A stretch of DNA of 64,000 nt from Blasia pusilla (lineage: Eukaryota; Marchantiophyta; Marchantiopsida; Blasiales): positions 59,396,001 to 59,460,000 of the forward strand of contig CM114271.1 in NCBI GenBank assembly GCA_050084515.1. The letters are read 5' to 3'. The position numbers and the translations under genes are program-made. This document shows, piece by piece, positions 33,985-46,165 of the stretch. Numbering within the stretch: position 1 is the first letter of the stretch; every line of letters starts with the position of its first letter. The notes below the pieces were generated by a model that was given only the letters and a program-made list of their open reading frames with translations, was not told where the DNA came from and made no database searches.

Positions 33985-36160
33985 ATGTAAATGAGATAAA
34001 ATCAAGGATTAACACTCTTGAACATAACTTAGTTACCAGTTGACGCATCTAATGGAGGGGTCGCATATTCAATTGGGCTTGGCGTAGCACAAGATTGTGA
34101 TCTACTTTGGTAGAGTTGATCATCTTCAACGCCAGATGAATGAGGTAGTGGAATGGAATGTGGTGGAAATGACACTTACCCATCAAAATCACAATCTATT
34201 AGGAGATCACAACCCCTTTGCAAATACACAAAAAAATTAGAGACCTCGGACTCTCACTAATCTTCACATACCCAAGGTGGTAGTGCGGGCTGAGATGTTG
34301 GCGATTGATGTTGTGAGGAATACCTAATTGAAGGAATTTTGGTATCATTGAGGGCCATTTGGATGCAGGTGGGCCATGCAGGTGATTAGCTCTCAAGGAC
34401 CACCACGAAGAGGATAGTAAATACATGTATTGACTAAGTTGGAAATAGTTTTCCTTCTTTGAATTAGGAGTGCACTATTAATTTAGAGACTAACAAATTC
34501 AGGTAGTTTGCCATTCTGTGAAACATTGAGTAATCCTCAACTGTGTTGACACGAGCAATGGAAGGAGGGAAATCAATCCTTCTACTTTTGTGGATAGTGT
34601 AGGAAATGTACTGTCCACCACTTCACAAAATTCAGATCCTGAACCTTTGGTGGTCCTAGAGACACCCACGCCTAATTCCTACAAAGAAAAAAAGAATTGT
34701 AGAGTGAGGGAGAGAAAGGCACTTGAAGCTCAATTGTTTGGTGGGTTGAAGGATCTGTAAGAGACACTTTCTATCTTATGTGTTGTATTTTGTGTGGTTT
34801 GGCCTAATAGACTTGTTGAAAAAATAACTCTTACAACCAACTTAGTAAGTTATGCTACATATATCTCTAGGTACATTTAATCTACTGCTTTAGTGTTGAA
34901 CAATCCTTTGGAATGGCTAAATGATGTATCATTGGTAGACCTGTTTAGTTCCTTCTCTCATGTGAATTGTATTGATGGATTGTCTTGAATTGGGTGAAAG
35001 GTTTGTTGCACAACGGCGCGGGAAGAAGTGTAGGACTATCCAAGCTTATAGTCGTGCAGTCCCCCCAAGGCGGAGTGCACAATTGAAGGGGAGAGCAAGC
35101 CGCAAAGATAACGTCTTAGATCTTGATTGCCACCAAGAAAGTTCCCAAGATAGTCTTGATTATAGCCCATCTACATCTTCTCATATGGATCATACTACAT
35201 CTTAAGAAGATGAGGAGACATGGTTGGAGGAAGAGAGGGTAATTATAGTGTTTGTTACTCTTTTTTAAAAGGAGTTGGACATGTGAACCTTGTTCTTCTG
35301 TTGACAACTAAGACTAGCTGAAATGCCATTATTGTGCTGTATAGCTCCCAACAAAGGAACATAGTGCCAAACCACCAAGACAAGAGGCTTTGCAACAAAG
35401 AGTATTATCAACACCTTCAAAAGAGGTAATCCTAGCCTCAATATGGTGACATATAATGTTTTCATTGTGCACAGACTAGGTATGAGTTTTGGTGGCTAGA
35501 TAACCATATGCATGATGGCCGTTTTCTGTGGAGCAAATGGAGGGGATCCAATCACGTACGATTGGACCATCACAACCATTTCTACAACTACCGTGGTCAC
35601 AATCTCAAATTCCTTGGTGGCTTCCAATGGTGATGGAATCACCTATGGGATTTGGGCCTCAATTCTAATGCATGTTGTTTGTGACCCCTTGGATTTTGGT
35701 AAGGAGAAAGTTGGAGTCGGACTAAACGTGACTTGTGGAAACGTGATGTTTTCGCTCAAAAGGAGCAAAACCTCAAACCTAGATGTGAATTTTTGCCAAA
35801 TGGCCAACCCTCCACCAAGGTACTTGGCTACTAGCCTTGGCTAAATGATTTGAAGGTATGGGCGCTAAGATACTTGGACTTGTCGTGTGTAGAGATTAGT
35901 AACAAAAATGCAATAAGCCTGGCAACTGTTCAAAATCATATTCTGGAGGCATACACCTACGTGGGGGCACCATCTCTCTCGCTGGAATTTATGAGGAAAA
36001 CTGAGAGATCCAATATCACGAACTATTGGATTCGTAATGGGGTTGATCATATAGTCCCATGTCACCCTGATACAAATGAAGAATCATGGGCACGTTTAGT
36101 AGATTATTGGCTATCCAAGTAAGGAAAAATGAAGGCTGAAAAGATGGTCCAAGCAAGGTC

Positions 36161-38551
36161 TGTAATGTACAACTTTAGGAAAAAGATACTCTTTCTATCG
36201 CAGAGTATAAAGTTTGTTCCCAAGAGACCACTATTTCCTGAGTAAAGAGAGGTTTTATAAAGAATATTAAAAATAAACTCCTTTATTAAAATGCTTCATT
36301 GACTACAACGACATTGTCTTACAAGTACAAAAGAATAAAAGGATTTTCTTCCCTCTTGGAAAAGACTCTTCTCAAGTGCATACGAAGACTCTTTTGAATT
36401 TGCAATAACAAAGCTCCACGAAGATCTCAAAGAGACCTCAAGAATGGCGGCTCATCCTACTTTTAGAACTAAATATGTCATGGCAGGTTACTCACTGTCT
36501 AATAGCTTTCCTACACTTCTTCTTGATTATCTTCTGGAATTCTAAAACTACGAGACTCAACTCTCATCTCTACTGCAGCCCAATAAGATCCACATTCAAT
36601 TCCGCACCTCAAAAAGAATGAGACAAGACTCTTCTTCTACATCAAAGAGTGGAAAAAACTAGAAAAGTATTACAAGCTTCATAAAGTAAAAGACTCTTCA
36701 CCTTTGTAATGTACAAGTGTTTCTAGTTTATAGTTGTTTTAATAAGTTCGATCCCCAAGAGGATCATTGTTTGATAAAAAGAGAGTTCGGAATTACAATT
36801 CTGTTGTAATAGTTGTATTTAAAGGTGTGAGTTATATTCAATGTCTTATCAATATCTTATGATCTTTCTTAGTACCAAAGGATCTTTTCTCGATTCTCTC
36901 TAGTGGAATTGACAGCAGGTTTAGGTAGATTTTCCTCTCGACATCAAGAAACCTCATAGAGATCTCAACACAAAAGTTGGCTTCTCCTACTTTCGGAACT
37001 CAATCCGTCTCGGCAGGTTACTCTCTGTCAAACAGATTTCCTACAACTCATGTTGATTATTTCACTGATGAGAAAGATTCGCCTGATTCACCCCTCATTC
37101 TGCAGACCCAAAAAGAATACTCAGACATAAGCATCGCACATCAGAATGAATGAATGATTGCTTTATTACTCCATCAAGAACGAGAAAGCTTTCAAAGTAT
37201 ATACAAGCTTGAGAGGGTACTACTCTCTTGCTCGGACCATTCCTACAACATAAGGACTTCGTAAGAGAATGATGATTATGGCTTCTGCTTTGCTTCTTAA
37301 ATATTCGCTGGAGTGGAAGTGATCCTAAGATTCGAAACGTTCTTGATGAAGCTAGTGTCTTTTCACTATTTCTAACTACCTAGATCTATGGTTCTCTTAG
37401 CTTTTCCTACGATCCTTGTGAATCCGCAGTACAAAACTGTCCTAACTACCAATTTGATACAAAGGGTCGCGCCCTTTCCTAGTCTAACTATTTTAACATG
37501 TGTCTCTTGAAATCACAGTCCTTCTTAGCTTCGCTTCGTTGGACTTCAGGAGGACGAAGTACTCCATGCTTCGTTCTTATCTCTTGTGCTTCGTACTTTG
37601 TGCTTCGCGCTTCGTTAAAGAGCGAAGTACTTCTTCCTTCTTTTCTTCTTGATGCTTCGTTATGTAGCAAAGCACTTCAAAAACAGAGCTTCGTACATCT
37701 TCGTTGAGCTTTGTTCTGAGTCTTGAGACTTCGTTATTGAGTTTTCCTCTCCTCTAAGGCAAATCCTTGATCTTCCATCTCTCTGCCTTGTCCCAGGAGC
37801 TTCGTGATTCACTTATTCTTCCTCATAATAATAAATAATCATAATCAAAATCATAATATACAAGAGTCTTCGTTGAATAAAAAGATATATTCTTCAAGAT
37901 TACAAAATTGTGGGTATCAACCTTGGATCATCCCTCAACCAAGCTTCCTATATACTCACCAAGACTGTCGGTAAACTCAGGATACACATAACATTATTGA
38001 GGAATTCAAGACACAAGGGAATGATCCCTTCTTCTACCAATTTGCTCTTTAAATAGTCTTTTACAATCCCTGATTGCTCTTCCTATTCTAATCTAGATTT
38101 ATAATTGCTAATCCTAACCTACTCTATTCAGATTCTCCAACCCTTCATCTTCCTAAGTAGGTTGGTTGCCCTAGCGTTTCATTTTTGCTTCCTTTTAAAC
38201 CGCTGCACCATTCCATTTCCGCCTTCAAAAACCGCCGTGACGGTTCATTCTTCATAGTCTTCGCGCTCTTCGTTCCTTGTACTCGGTCTTTGCACAAAGA
38301 CTATCTTCAATTTTCTTTACAAAGAAGCTTTTTCTCAGTCTTCGTTGACAGTCTTTTACACTATTCTCACTCTTCCAAGACAGTCCTTAATCTTCTAACA
38401 TCTCTTGTCCTCTCATCAGAGTTTTGTTAGTCACTATTCACACCATTTTAGTAAAGTAAAACTCTTTACTTCCGGTATTGAGTCTTTAGTCCTTGCTCAA
38501 GGAAGACTTCTATACAAAAAATGCTCTTTCTGTCAAAAATTCAAAAACACA
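36161..38551 (+). mobile_element. R2 LTR (outer), inserted in CACTA-A, TSD AGGTC
   Basis: The insert begins TGTAATGTACAAC and ends AAAAACACA, and is flanked by AGGTC at 36156-36160 and 38552-38556. Without its own nested insert and one ACCTT copy it is 1,171 bp. No coding sequence is present, so it looks like a solo LTR left by recombination. Confidence 0.85.
36705..37919 (+). mobile_element. R2 LTR (inner), inserted in the outer R2 LTR, TSD ACCTT
   Basis: It begins TGTAATGTACAAG and ends GGGTATCA, and is flanked by ACCTT at 36700-36704 and 37920-37924. The outer LTR resumes exactly after it (CTTGGATCATCCC), matching the uninterrupted copy near 28123. Length is 1,215 bp and no coding sequence was seen. 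Its middle (37500-37720) has a CTTCGTT-type simple repeat. Confidence 0.88.
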
Positions 38552-40924
38552 AGGTCCAAAGTTCAGACCCTAAATTACACCGGACGGGCATGCCTAGATG
38601 GACTTGATGTAAGTTGTCCTTGGCATATCCCAACAAATTTGCATATCTCTTTCTCTTTTTATGATTTGCAGCGTTGTAAGTTTCCCTACATGGTGTATAA
38701 TGTCATTTACATTCTCATTGAAGGTGATTACTAAAGTAATGAAGTTCTGGTGCACAAGTATCTCAAGGACCTTCCAAGGGTTCAATGGCCATAGGAACTG
38801 AGGGAGGGGAACATGAAGACAACCCTAAATGCTCCGGATTTACGCCAGAGAGTTCACGGGTAATGTCTTCCCCTACAATGTTCCCCTACAATGCTTTGTC
38901 CAAGATAGTTGAATTCTTCCAAGTTTTTGCATGCAAAATATTAATCCTAGCATTGTGTCTATCTTACAAATACAACTCTTTCTTTTTTGTAGAGTGTGGA
39001 TTCAAGAGTTACAATTCAATTGGAAGAAGTAGAGAAAAAATGGAGCGCTGATTTGGAAGATGTAAAGACCCAAATGGATCGCCAAAACAAGACGCTAGGG
39101 ATCCTCATGGACATGGTATCCAAACTTGCAGTGAAGGACATGCCTACTCTTCCCCAAGAAGGTCATAGTACTCCGTAATGTAAATCTATTCTAGCTTCTC
39201 CAAAACAGGTTGTAGTGGGTAAGTGGCCTTGTTTTACATTTTCTAAAAAACCAGCATGCATTCTTGACAATGTAGTCTTTAAATCAGCAAATCACACATT
39301 TTTGGTATATGGATTTACAACTTGACTTATGATGTGTATGCCAAAGATAAAGCTCCACTTAGTATTGATGCGAAGTGGTTGTCAGTTTGATGACCAAGAC
39401 CAACAATCTCACCAAGGATGCAACTACTACTACTACTACACATCCTCTACGTAAGAAGTTCTTCTTTCCAATACCTCTACAATTAATGTGAAGCTGACTG
39501 ATTTTTTTGGTACAGAAAAAGATCAATTTGGAGTATGTCACTCACAACTTGCATTGCTGGTTGTTAGGTTTTAGATCCAGTATCGAGCTTCAAGAGAAGG
39601 AGTTCAGCAGAAAGTAGAGGAGAAATGACTGCACGTAAGGGATGTGTCTATCACATGATATTGTGCTAGAACAAAAGATATGGCTGAATATTACTTTTCT
39701 TATGGGTTACTTGCTTGATGGTTGGGTTAATTGAGATTGACACCATGACTTTATCATTGTCTTGTAGGCAATGGGAGTGTTGTTAGTGAAACAAAATCAT
39801 CTCCAAAAAAATGATGGAAATTGAGGTTGCAAATTGATGCAGCAATTGAACAGGAATCTGAGACCAGATCAAGCCTCTCTAAGAAACAAACCAAGGTAAA
39901 GTGTGTTTGACTCTGCAGGCTCATTCAATCCTTGCACTATTTCATAAGTGATTGATTTTTATTGTTGCGAGTTGTTAAGTGATCCGATAGATCGTGTAAA
40001 CTCCTCTCACTTTTTGCCAAATTGGGGGTGGTCTTTCTAGAAGGTAAATAGTAGCTACTTTCTTTCCATTTATATATCTTAACTACACAAAAAAATGCAA
40101 TTGAGTAACAATTCTTCATTCCGGTTTTTATTGCGGTTGCAAATAGGAGACCATGTCCTATGCACTAAGCCAAAAATTGAGTAAGAAAATCCTTGGATCA
40201 AGTACCATATCAGGCTTTGGAGGGAAGGAAGAATTTCATGGGACCTATGTTCCTTTAGGCATGGTACGAGTGAATTTGACTGAAGTACTAGATCTTGAGC
40301 AACGTTTGTGGAAGCCCAATCTGCAAGATGATCCTCCACATTTGAATTTTGGAGATGCGCTCGAAACTATTATTCTATGGCGAGAGATGCACATGTGGAA
40401 AGTGACCTAATAGATTTTCTTGCCGCATTATCAGAATTTTGAAAGCAAAAGTGTTCAAATATGCTTCAATCTTGAGAGACATTTTGGGAGTACTTTTGGT
40501 TTTCTACATGGATAGCAGAATATACATTAGTGAAATTCAACTTTGAATTATGGATCAAACATTCGAATCATTGTCTTGTGTGCAACATATGATTTATATT
40601 TTATCCTAGATACATTAAAAGTATATCCCGTGATTGATTGAATCTTGCTCGGTTAGGTTTTCACCCCTAAATACTTTGAATCAGATTTGAATGCATGTTC
40701 ATGCCTCAAATTGTGCTGCGTACTGCATTATGTGTTTTGTTATAATATTTTTGAAACCCTTCAATATTGACCCTACATTTCCGAATGTAAGTATGAACTC
40801 CAGGTCTTTCATTGATAATGCAAAATCAGCTATAACAATGTTGTTCAAAGAACCAAACTAGTCCCCAATAAGGACCAATCCAATCATGACAAATAATTGA
40901 TGTTTTAAAATATTCATCATAATA

Positions 40925-41589
40925 TTACTCCAATACTTATATCAAATGACTATTGTAGTTGGTATAGTCATTTCCAATGACTCACGTAGTCATCTCTAAT
41001 CAATCATTGGGTAAATTACTAAAAATAACAGCAATCGTAATTTATACTTAAAATACCATTGCAGTCATTCTACATAACTTTGATAGTCATTCATAATAAC
41101 TAGCATGATCATCATCGATCATCCTACCAAAATCATGACCCTTCGAGTCGTACATTCTCCATACTTTTAGATTCTAGTATTTCCATTTGCATTGTCAATA
41201 TACTGATATAGGAAATGACTAAGATATTTGTATGCAATCACTTAACACGTGACTTGGTGAGTTATTAGCAAAACCATGTGTCTATATTTATGACTAAACC
41301 ACTTGTTTTGTTTTTTTTCCACGTGAGCAATAAAGGAGTCTATGTCACATGATGATGTGTCATTTTGTCTACATTATCTCAATGACGCGGCAGTCATGGA
41401 AAATGACTCCTACATTGAGTCATTTATAGATACCACCGTAGATGACTATCTTAGTTGGGCTAGTCATAAGCGGTTTATGACTTGGCTTTTGTGTCTATAT
41501 GAGTCACTAGTCATAGTTAGTCATGGAATATCATATATGACTCAATTGACTCATATATCTAGTCATAAAACCAAGGTTTTCTTCTAGTG
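40925..41589 (-). repeat. Right subterminal region and TIR of CACTA-A
   Basis: The motifs AGTCAT/ATGACT occur densely in both orientations across this stretch, as in subterminal transposase-binding regions of CACTA elements. The terminus at 41589 is TAGTG on the plus strand. Confidence 0.8.
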
Positions 41590-42312
41590 AAGCAAATCAA
41601 GAAGGGAGAAAGATAAGAATTTTCTCCCGGAGTCAACGCTCCCACTAAATCGATCACATGGGCAAGCACAAGCCTAGAAAAATTGACTCCTGGTTCTTCG
41701 GGATGCAAGTGCATGTTCCAAAGAGTGAAACACTGCTCTACAAGCTTGTTACTCATATAATACGTCCTACCAAGATTGAACAAGACTTGATACAACTCAC
41801 AAAATTGTGAGAACACGGGCGCAGATAGCATTTGAGGCTTGCAGCCGTTTCTTCCAAGACGTCGCTGTCATTCATCCCAATTCTTTGAGCTCTTTTTGCA
41901 TTACGAGGGCATCACAATCAAGATCCTCTTTAGGGGCGGAGGGTAAGATATATGTCGTGCACCATAGGTCGGCAGATCAATTATCGGGTTGTGCCATGTG
42001 TTTGCACCCCCTCTTTATGAATTTGTTCACTCAAGGACTCGAATGCAATTCCGTGAGCAAGGCCACCAAAGATTACTACCAATCTGCTCCAAAGAATTGC
42101 CACAAAGATCGCTCCTCCATTGCTTTGTAAAGCTCGCGTGAAATGCCTAGGGTCCGGTATACTCCACACTTCATGAGAGTCGTGGCCACACCCTGAGCCA
42201 TCCCTTCTTGCCTTCGTCTTGGTGTGTAAGATTTCGTGATTACTCTCTTTGGTCTACTCTTGGCGGTTCCTCTGCCTCTAGCCATTTGAAATGAGTGAAT
42301 TTGCTCCTGCAC
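41590..42312 (-). pseudogene. Extra ORF downstream of Ty3/gypsy integrase (decayed)
   Basis: Minus-strand pieces 42276-42076 (start ARGRGTAKSRPKR, basic) and 41831-41590 (CFTLWNMHLHPEE, LVLAHVIDLVGAL) are separated by frameshifts. They lie after the integrase end and before CACTA-A. Some plant gypsy lineages carry an additional ORF between pol and the 3' LTR; this position fits, but I cannot assign the protein to a family. Confidence 0.4.
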
Positions 42313-42576
42313 CGGCCCTCTTGGCTCTTGATAACCGACATTCGTACGTAACGGCCCCTCATTTTGTAACGGACTCTTGGCGCTCTTTGCGATCTTTAGT
42401 GTGAAGACTTTGGAGACTATGAAGATGACAAAGACAAAGACACCCTTTACTTGTCTCCCTTGGGTCTTCGTAGGCCTTTGAGGGACTTCGCTTTAGAGAC
42501 TTCAGAGTCTTTAAGATGTTTTGTTGACACTCCTCACATGGAGAAGGACGGTTATCCTTACCCTCTCCCTCAGCCT

Positions 42577-43431
42577 TTAGTTGGGCACATGATATCTTTG
42601 GACATGCATGCCATTCACTCGCATCGGCAATGCTCCTCCATTCAGAGTTTCTAGTTGTAAAGAACCGTTCTCAAAAGTTTCCAAGACTCGATAAGGTCCC
42701 ATCCAATTTAATTTCAGCTTCCCTGGGAACTTAAGACGTCGATTCTGATAGAGCAGTACCAAATCCCCTTCCTGTACTGATTGTGGTCGTAGATGCTTGT
42801 CATATCATTTCTTCCTTTCTGCTTGGACTGTCTTTGTATGGCCAAGAGCAAGATATCTTACCTCCTCCAAGGCTACCAAGTCTTCGTTCCTCCTTTTTGT
42901 GATGGCCAAATCTTCCTCGTTCCTCTCTTCTTCTAAAACTTGGTAGATGGGTAAGTCCCATTCGATTGGAGTAAGGGGTTGAATTCCATACGTCAGATAG
43001 AATGGCATATACTTTGTAGTGATCTTCACCACTTTCGTGTAGGCCCAAAGTGCCGCAAGGATTTTGGTATCCCAATCATAAGAATAGGTGACAGTGAGGC
43101 GGTTTAAGATCCGGAAAATAAGCCCATTGGACTTTTTTGTTAACCCATTGGCTTTAGGGTTGTAAGGCAAAGTCTTCCCATGCTTTACGAGGAAGTGGTT
43201 GGTCAGCAGCTCGACCGTTTTGTTGAGGAAATGAGTTCCTTGGTTGCTTACCAACTCCAAGGGACAGCCATACCTGGTGATTATCATTTCATATAAAAAT
43301 TTGGCCACTTCCTCACTGTCATCTTTATGAGTAGCCACTTCTTCCACCATCTTGGTACAATAATCCGTAGCAATTAAGATGTATTTTCCGTGGGTCTACC
43401 GAGTGGCTCGTGAAATGGATCCCACGAAATC
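42577..43431 (-). pseudogene. Ty3/gypsy integrase core and C-terminus (left of CACTA-B)
   Basis: The minus-strand frames 43350-42805 and 42762-42577 carry the integrase core (VATHKDDSEEVAKFL, LELVSNQGTHFLN, LPYNPKANG) and the C-terminal domain (LKLNWMGPYRVLE). The usual SDxGxHF appears as SNQGTHF, so the second catalytic Asp is lost, and the fusion is broken near 42800. The frame continues upstream on the other side of CACTA-B at 56823-57050, because CACTA-B was inserted within this coding sequence. Confidence 0.9.
43429..43431. repeat. Left target duplication (ATC) of CACTA-B
   Basis: ATC precedes the CACTA terminus and is repeated at 56823-56825. Three base pairs is the CACTA-type length. 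Confidence 0.85.
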
Positions 43432-44059
43432 CACTATAAGAAATGTGTGGTTTTTATGACTAGGCTTTAAATGACTCGCTGAAAGAATGACTCAAATTAT
43501 GACTCAAATGGTCTAGCACTAAAATTTATGTTTGCACAACTCATATATATATATATAAACAACATTAATATATGACAAGCATTCCTAACCTTGGGTTGCC
43601 CCTCTGGAAAAAAATAGACATTTTTGGTCCCTTGGTTCAAGCGGAAGGGTACTAAAAGAGGTCTCAAGAATGAAGAGGCAAAATTTGGGTTGAATTAATG
43701 TTCCACGTCTTTTTGCTATTTTCATGTTGTTGTGGAGTTAACTTTTGGTCGCACCATTGGATGTTGTTGCAAGTTGGTGCCAACCAAAACCGATTTTAGG
43801 GTAAGCAATATTTAATTCCATGTGTGAGTGGTCATTTGAAGTTTTTTCTTTTTCCATGTGTTCCAAGGTTAGGGGTGCCATCTTGGGAAAAATTTGATGA
43901 TTTTTGGGCTCCTAGTGGAGGGTGGAGGGTTGAAAAAGAGGGACCAAGAAGGAGAAAGAAGGCCTTGAGTAGGATTCTTTGTAGTCCTTCTGGAAATTTT
44001 GTGTTATCATGTGGTTATCTTTTGGTTCCACCATTGGATGGTGGTAAAACTTAGCAAAT

Positions 44060-44330
44060 ACCAAGGTCCTCCACTACTCGCAAAGGCGCTCTACTAGATC
44101 TCACTGATCTATCCTAAAAGTTGTGACAAATGTTGTGCATATACACATCGCTACACAACATACATCGTTGTGTAGCGATCGCCAATCGCCCTCCTAGCTG
44201 GTGATTAGGTCCCTCTAACTCCAAATACCCATCTATCCCTACCTACCATGACATACATCTCTCGGACGCTAAGAGCAAAAGGGTTGGGTGCTCATGTGGC
44301 CCCAGGTGAACCCATCTGCCCGTAATCCCT
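44060..44330 (+). repeat. R1 LTR fragment inside CACTA-B
   Basis: It contains the R1 end (CTCTACTAGATCTCACTGATC, near 44090) joined directly to an R1 start (GCATATACACATCGCTACAC, near 44137). It interrupts a subterminal unit. A 13-bp perfect inverted repeat (44147-44159 and 44167-44179) is present here but not in the copy near 7289. Confidence 0.65.
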
Positions 44331-44433
44331 TCATGCTCAAACCAAAAATGAGAGAATGGTTTTAGGGTTTATGATTTTTGATTCCATGTGTAAGTGATCA
44401 TTTGAAGTTTTTTTTTCCCTGAGTTCCTGGGTA

Positions 44434-44466
44434 AGGGTTTAGGGTTTAGGATTTAGGGTTTAGGGT
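44434..44466 (+). repeat. Short interstitial plant telomere-type repeat
   Basis: About five TTTAGGG units with one variant (GGATTTAGGG) lie within a CACTA-B subterminal unit. Confidence 0.8.
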
Positions 44467-46165
44467 TCATGATTTTTGGGCATCCCGTGGAGGGTGGAGG
44501 GTAGAAAAACAAGGACCTAGAAGGAGGAAGAGGGCCTTGCGTTATCTTTTCTTCCAATCATTGGATGTTGATGATAATTGGTGAGAACCTTTCCCATATT
44601 TCTTTTTGCAACTTAAACCGTTCAGATCTGCCATTTCAGCTCCCATGCTCAAACCATAAATGAGAGACCGATTCTAGGGTTTACAATTTTTAATTCCATA
44701 TGTGAGTGATCAATTGAAGTTTTTTCTTTTTCCATGTGTTCTTGGGTTAAGTTTTCCTTCATGAGAAAAGTTTGATGATTTTTGGTTACCTTGTGGAGGG
44801 TGGAGGGTAGAAAAAGAGGGCCTTGAGTTAGATACTTTCGAGTTGTTGTATCATTTTCAAGTTAACATGGAGTTATCTTTTCTTCCAACCATTGGATATT
44901 CATGATAATAGGTAGGAACCTCCCATGATGTTTGTTTACAATTTCAACTGTTCATATTTGCCATTTTAACTCCCATGCTCAAACCATAAATGAGAGCCCA
45001 ATTTTAGGGTTTGCGAGTTTTAATTCCATGTGTGAGTAGTCATTTGAAGTTTTTTCTTTTGCCATGTGTTCCTGGGTTAGGTTTCCTTTCATGAAAAAAG
45101 TTTCATGATTTTTGGACACCTTGTGGAGGGTGGAGGGTAGAAAAAAAGGGACCAAGAAGGAGGAAGAAGGCCTTGAGTGGGATCTTTTCAGTCATTGTGT
45201 CATTTCCAACTTAACGTGGAGGTATCAATCCCCCCAAACATTGGATGTTGATGAAAATTGGCAAGAACATTTCCATAATATCTCTCCACAACTTCAATTT
45301 TTCAGATCCGTCATTTTAGCCCCCATGGTCAAAGCTAAAGTGGAAGACCTCAACTATCGGTGGAGATTTTTAAATACAACAGAAGGTGGCCATTTGTAGA
45401 TTTGGTTTTTTGTATGTTTTCCCGCAGCCTAGGCCTCCATTTCTAGAAGGTTTCATGATTTGTTTAAGGCTGGTTGAAAAGTCAGAGATGGGAAGGGGGA
45501 GAGAAAGAAGAAGATGGGGCCTTAAAGGGGCTGGGATCCATTAGGAAACTTTTGAAAAAAAATTCTTCCAATTATTGTATTTTGGTATCTTCTATGATCT
45601 TCACACTTGGGTCCCCATTTGGATGAAAAGAATCATTTTTGTGGCCGAAAGGGGGGAGGGACAAAGAGGGTTGGGATGTTTTTCATGAATGATTGTAAAT
45701 GGAAGGGTTGTAAGTGTAAGGTAGGGAAATATATAGGGTGTGGATCAAATGTACTTGGGTTGTAGAGAAAAGTGGAAAAGAAAAAAAAAAGACTCTAGGA
45801 CTCAATACGTAAGTGGATTTTGGGTGTATCGCGTGTTGACGCGGCTCTAAGGTGGGTCTACATGGCAAACATATGGGGATGTTGAATATGACGTCGCACG
45901 TTTGGAGAACCTTGCACTCCGTAAGGCAGGAGCCTATTCTTTGAGTATGAGGTGCACACATTCCCGCGCTTCTTGCGTTTCGGTATCCGTAGGACGTGTG
46001 GAGCAAACACTGAGATGAGAATGGTGAGAGCCGAGACCAGTGAGTGAGAGTAAGAGAGTAGACAAGAGAGGTGAGAGATGAGAGGCAATTGTCGTTAGGG
46101 ACAGAGCAGACAAGAGTGGCATTGCTCGTTGTCGGTCAGGGAGGAAGTGCATTGCTCCACATTGG

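Larger units (their letters stand above)
34560..40410 (+). pseudogene. TNPA-like second gene of CACTA-A, interrupted by LTRs
   Basis: Recognisable exon-like pieces are 34690-34760 (VRERKALEAQLFGGL), 35000-35210, 35760-36160 (YTYVGAPSLSLEF, ARLVDYWLSK), 38552-38610, 38996-39178 (VTIQLEEVEKKW, a coiled-coil heptad pattern) and about 40140-40410 near the 3' end. Each has a parallel in CACTA-B in the same order. The coding sequence between 36160 and 38552 is split by the R2 LTR insertion. Stops and shifts are present outside the insertion as well. The gene type is inferred from position and the coiled coil; it is the protein thought to bind subterminal repeats in En/Spm elements. Confidence 0.7.
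28700..41589 (+). mobile_element. CACTA-A transposon, left end not found
   Basis: The right end (41557-41589) reads, on the minus strand, CACTAGAAGAAAACCTTGG then TTTTATGACTAG, the same TIR as CACTA-B. It contains subterminal tandem repeats, a TNP2-type transposase pseudogene and a second TNPA-like gene in the order usual for plant En/Spm elements. The left limit given is only where homology to CACTA-B repeats becomes visible. Possible right duplication AAG is at 41590-41592. It lies in a Ty3/gypsy element and carries two nested R2 LTRs. Confidence 0.8.
43811..45400 (+). repeat. Subterminal tandem repeats of CACTA-B
   Basis: Unit phrases TTCCATGTGTGAGT or close variants lie at about 43817, 44382, 44693 and 45022, each followed by a CATTTGAAGTTTTTTCTTT block, a GATTTTTGG block and GTGGAGGGTGGAGGGT. 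Spacing is 310-330 bp except for the first interval, which is lengthened by an R1 fragment. Units match those at 28740-29640. Confidence 0.85.
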
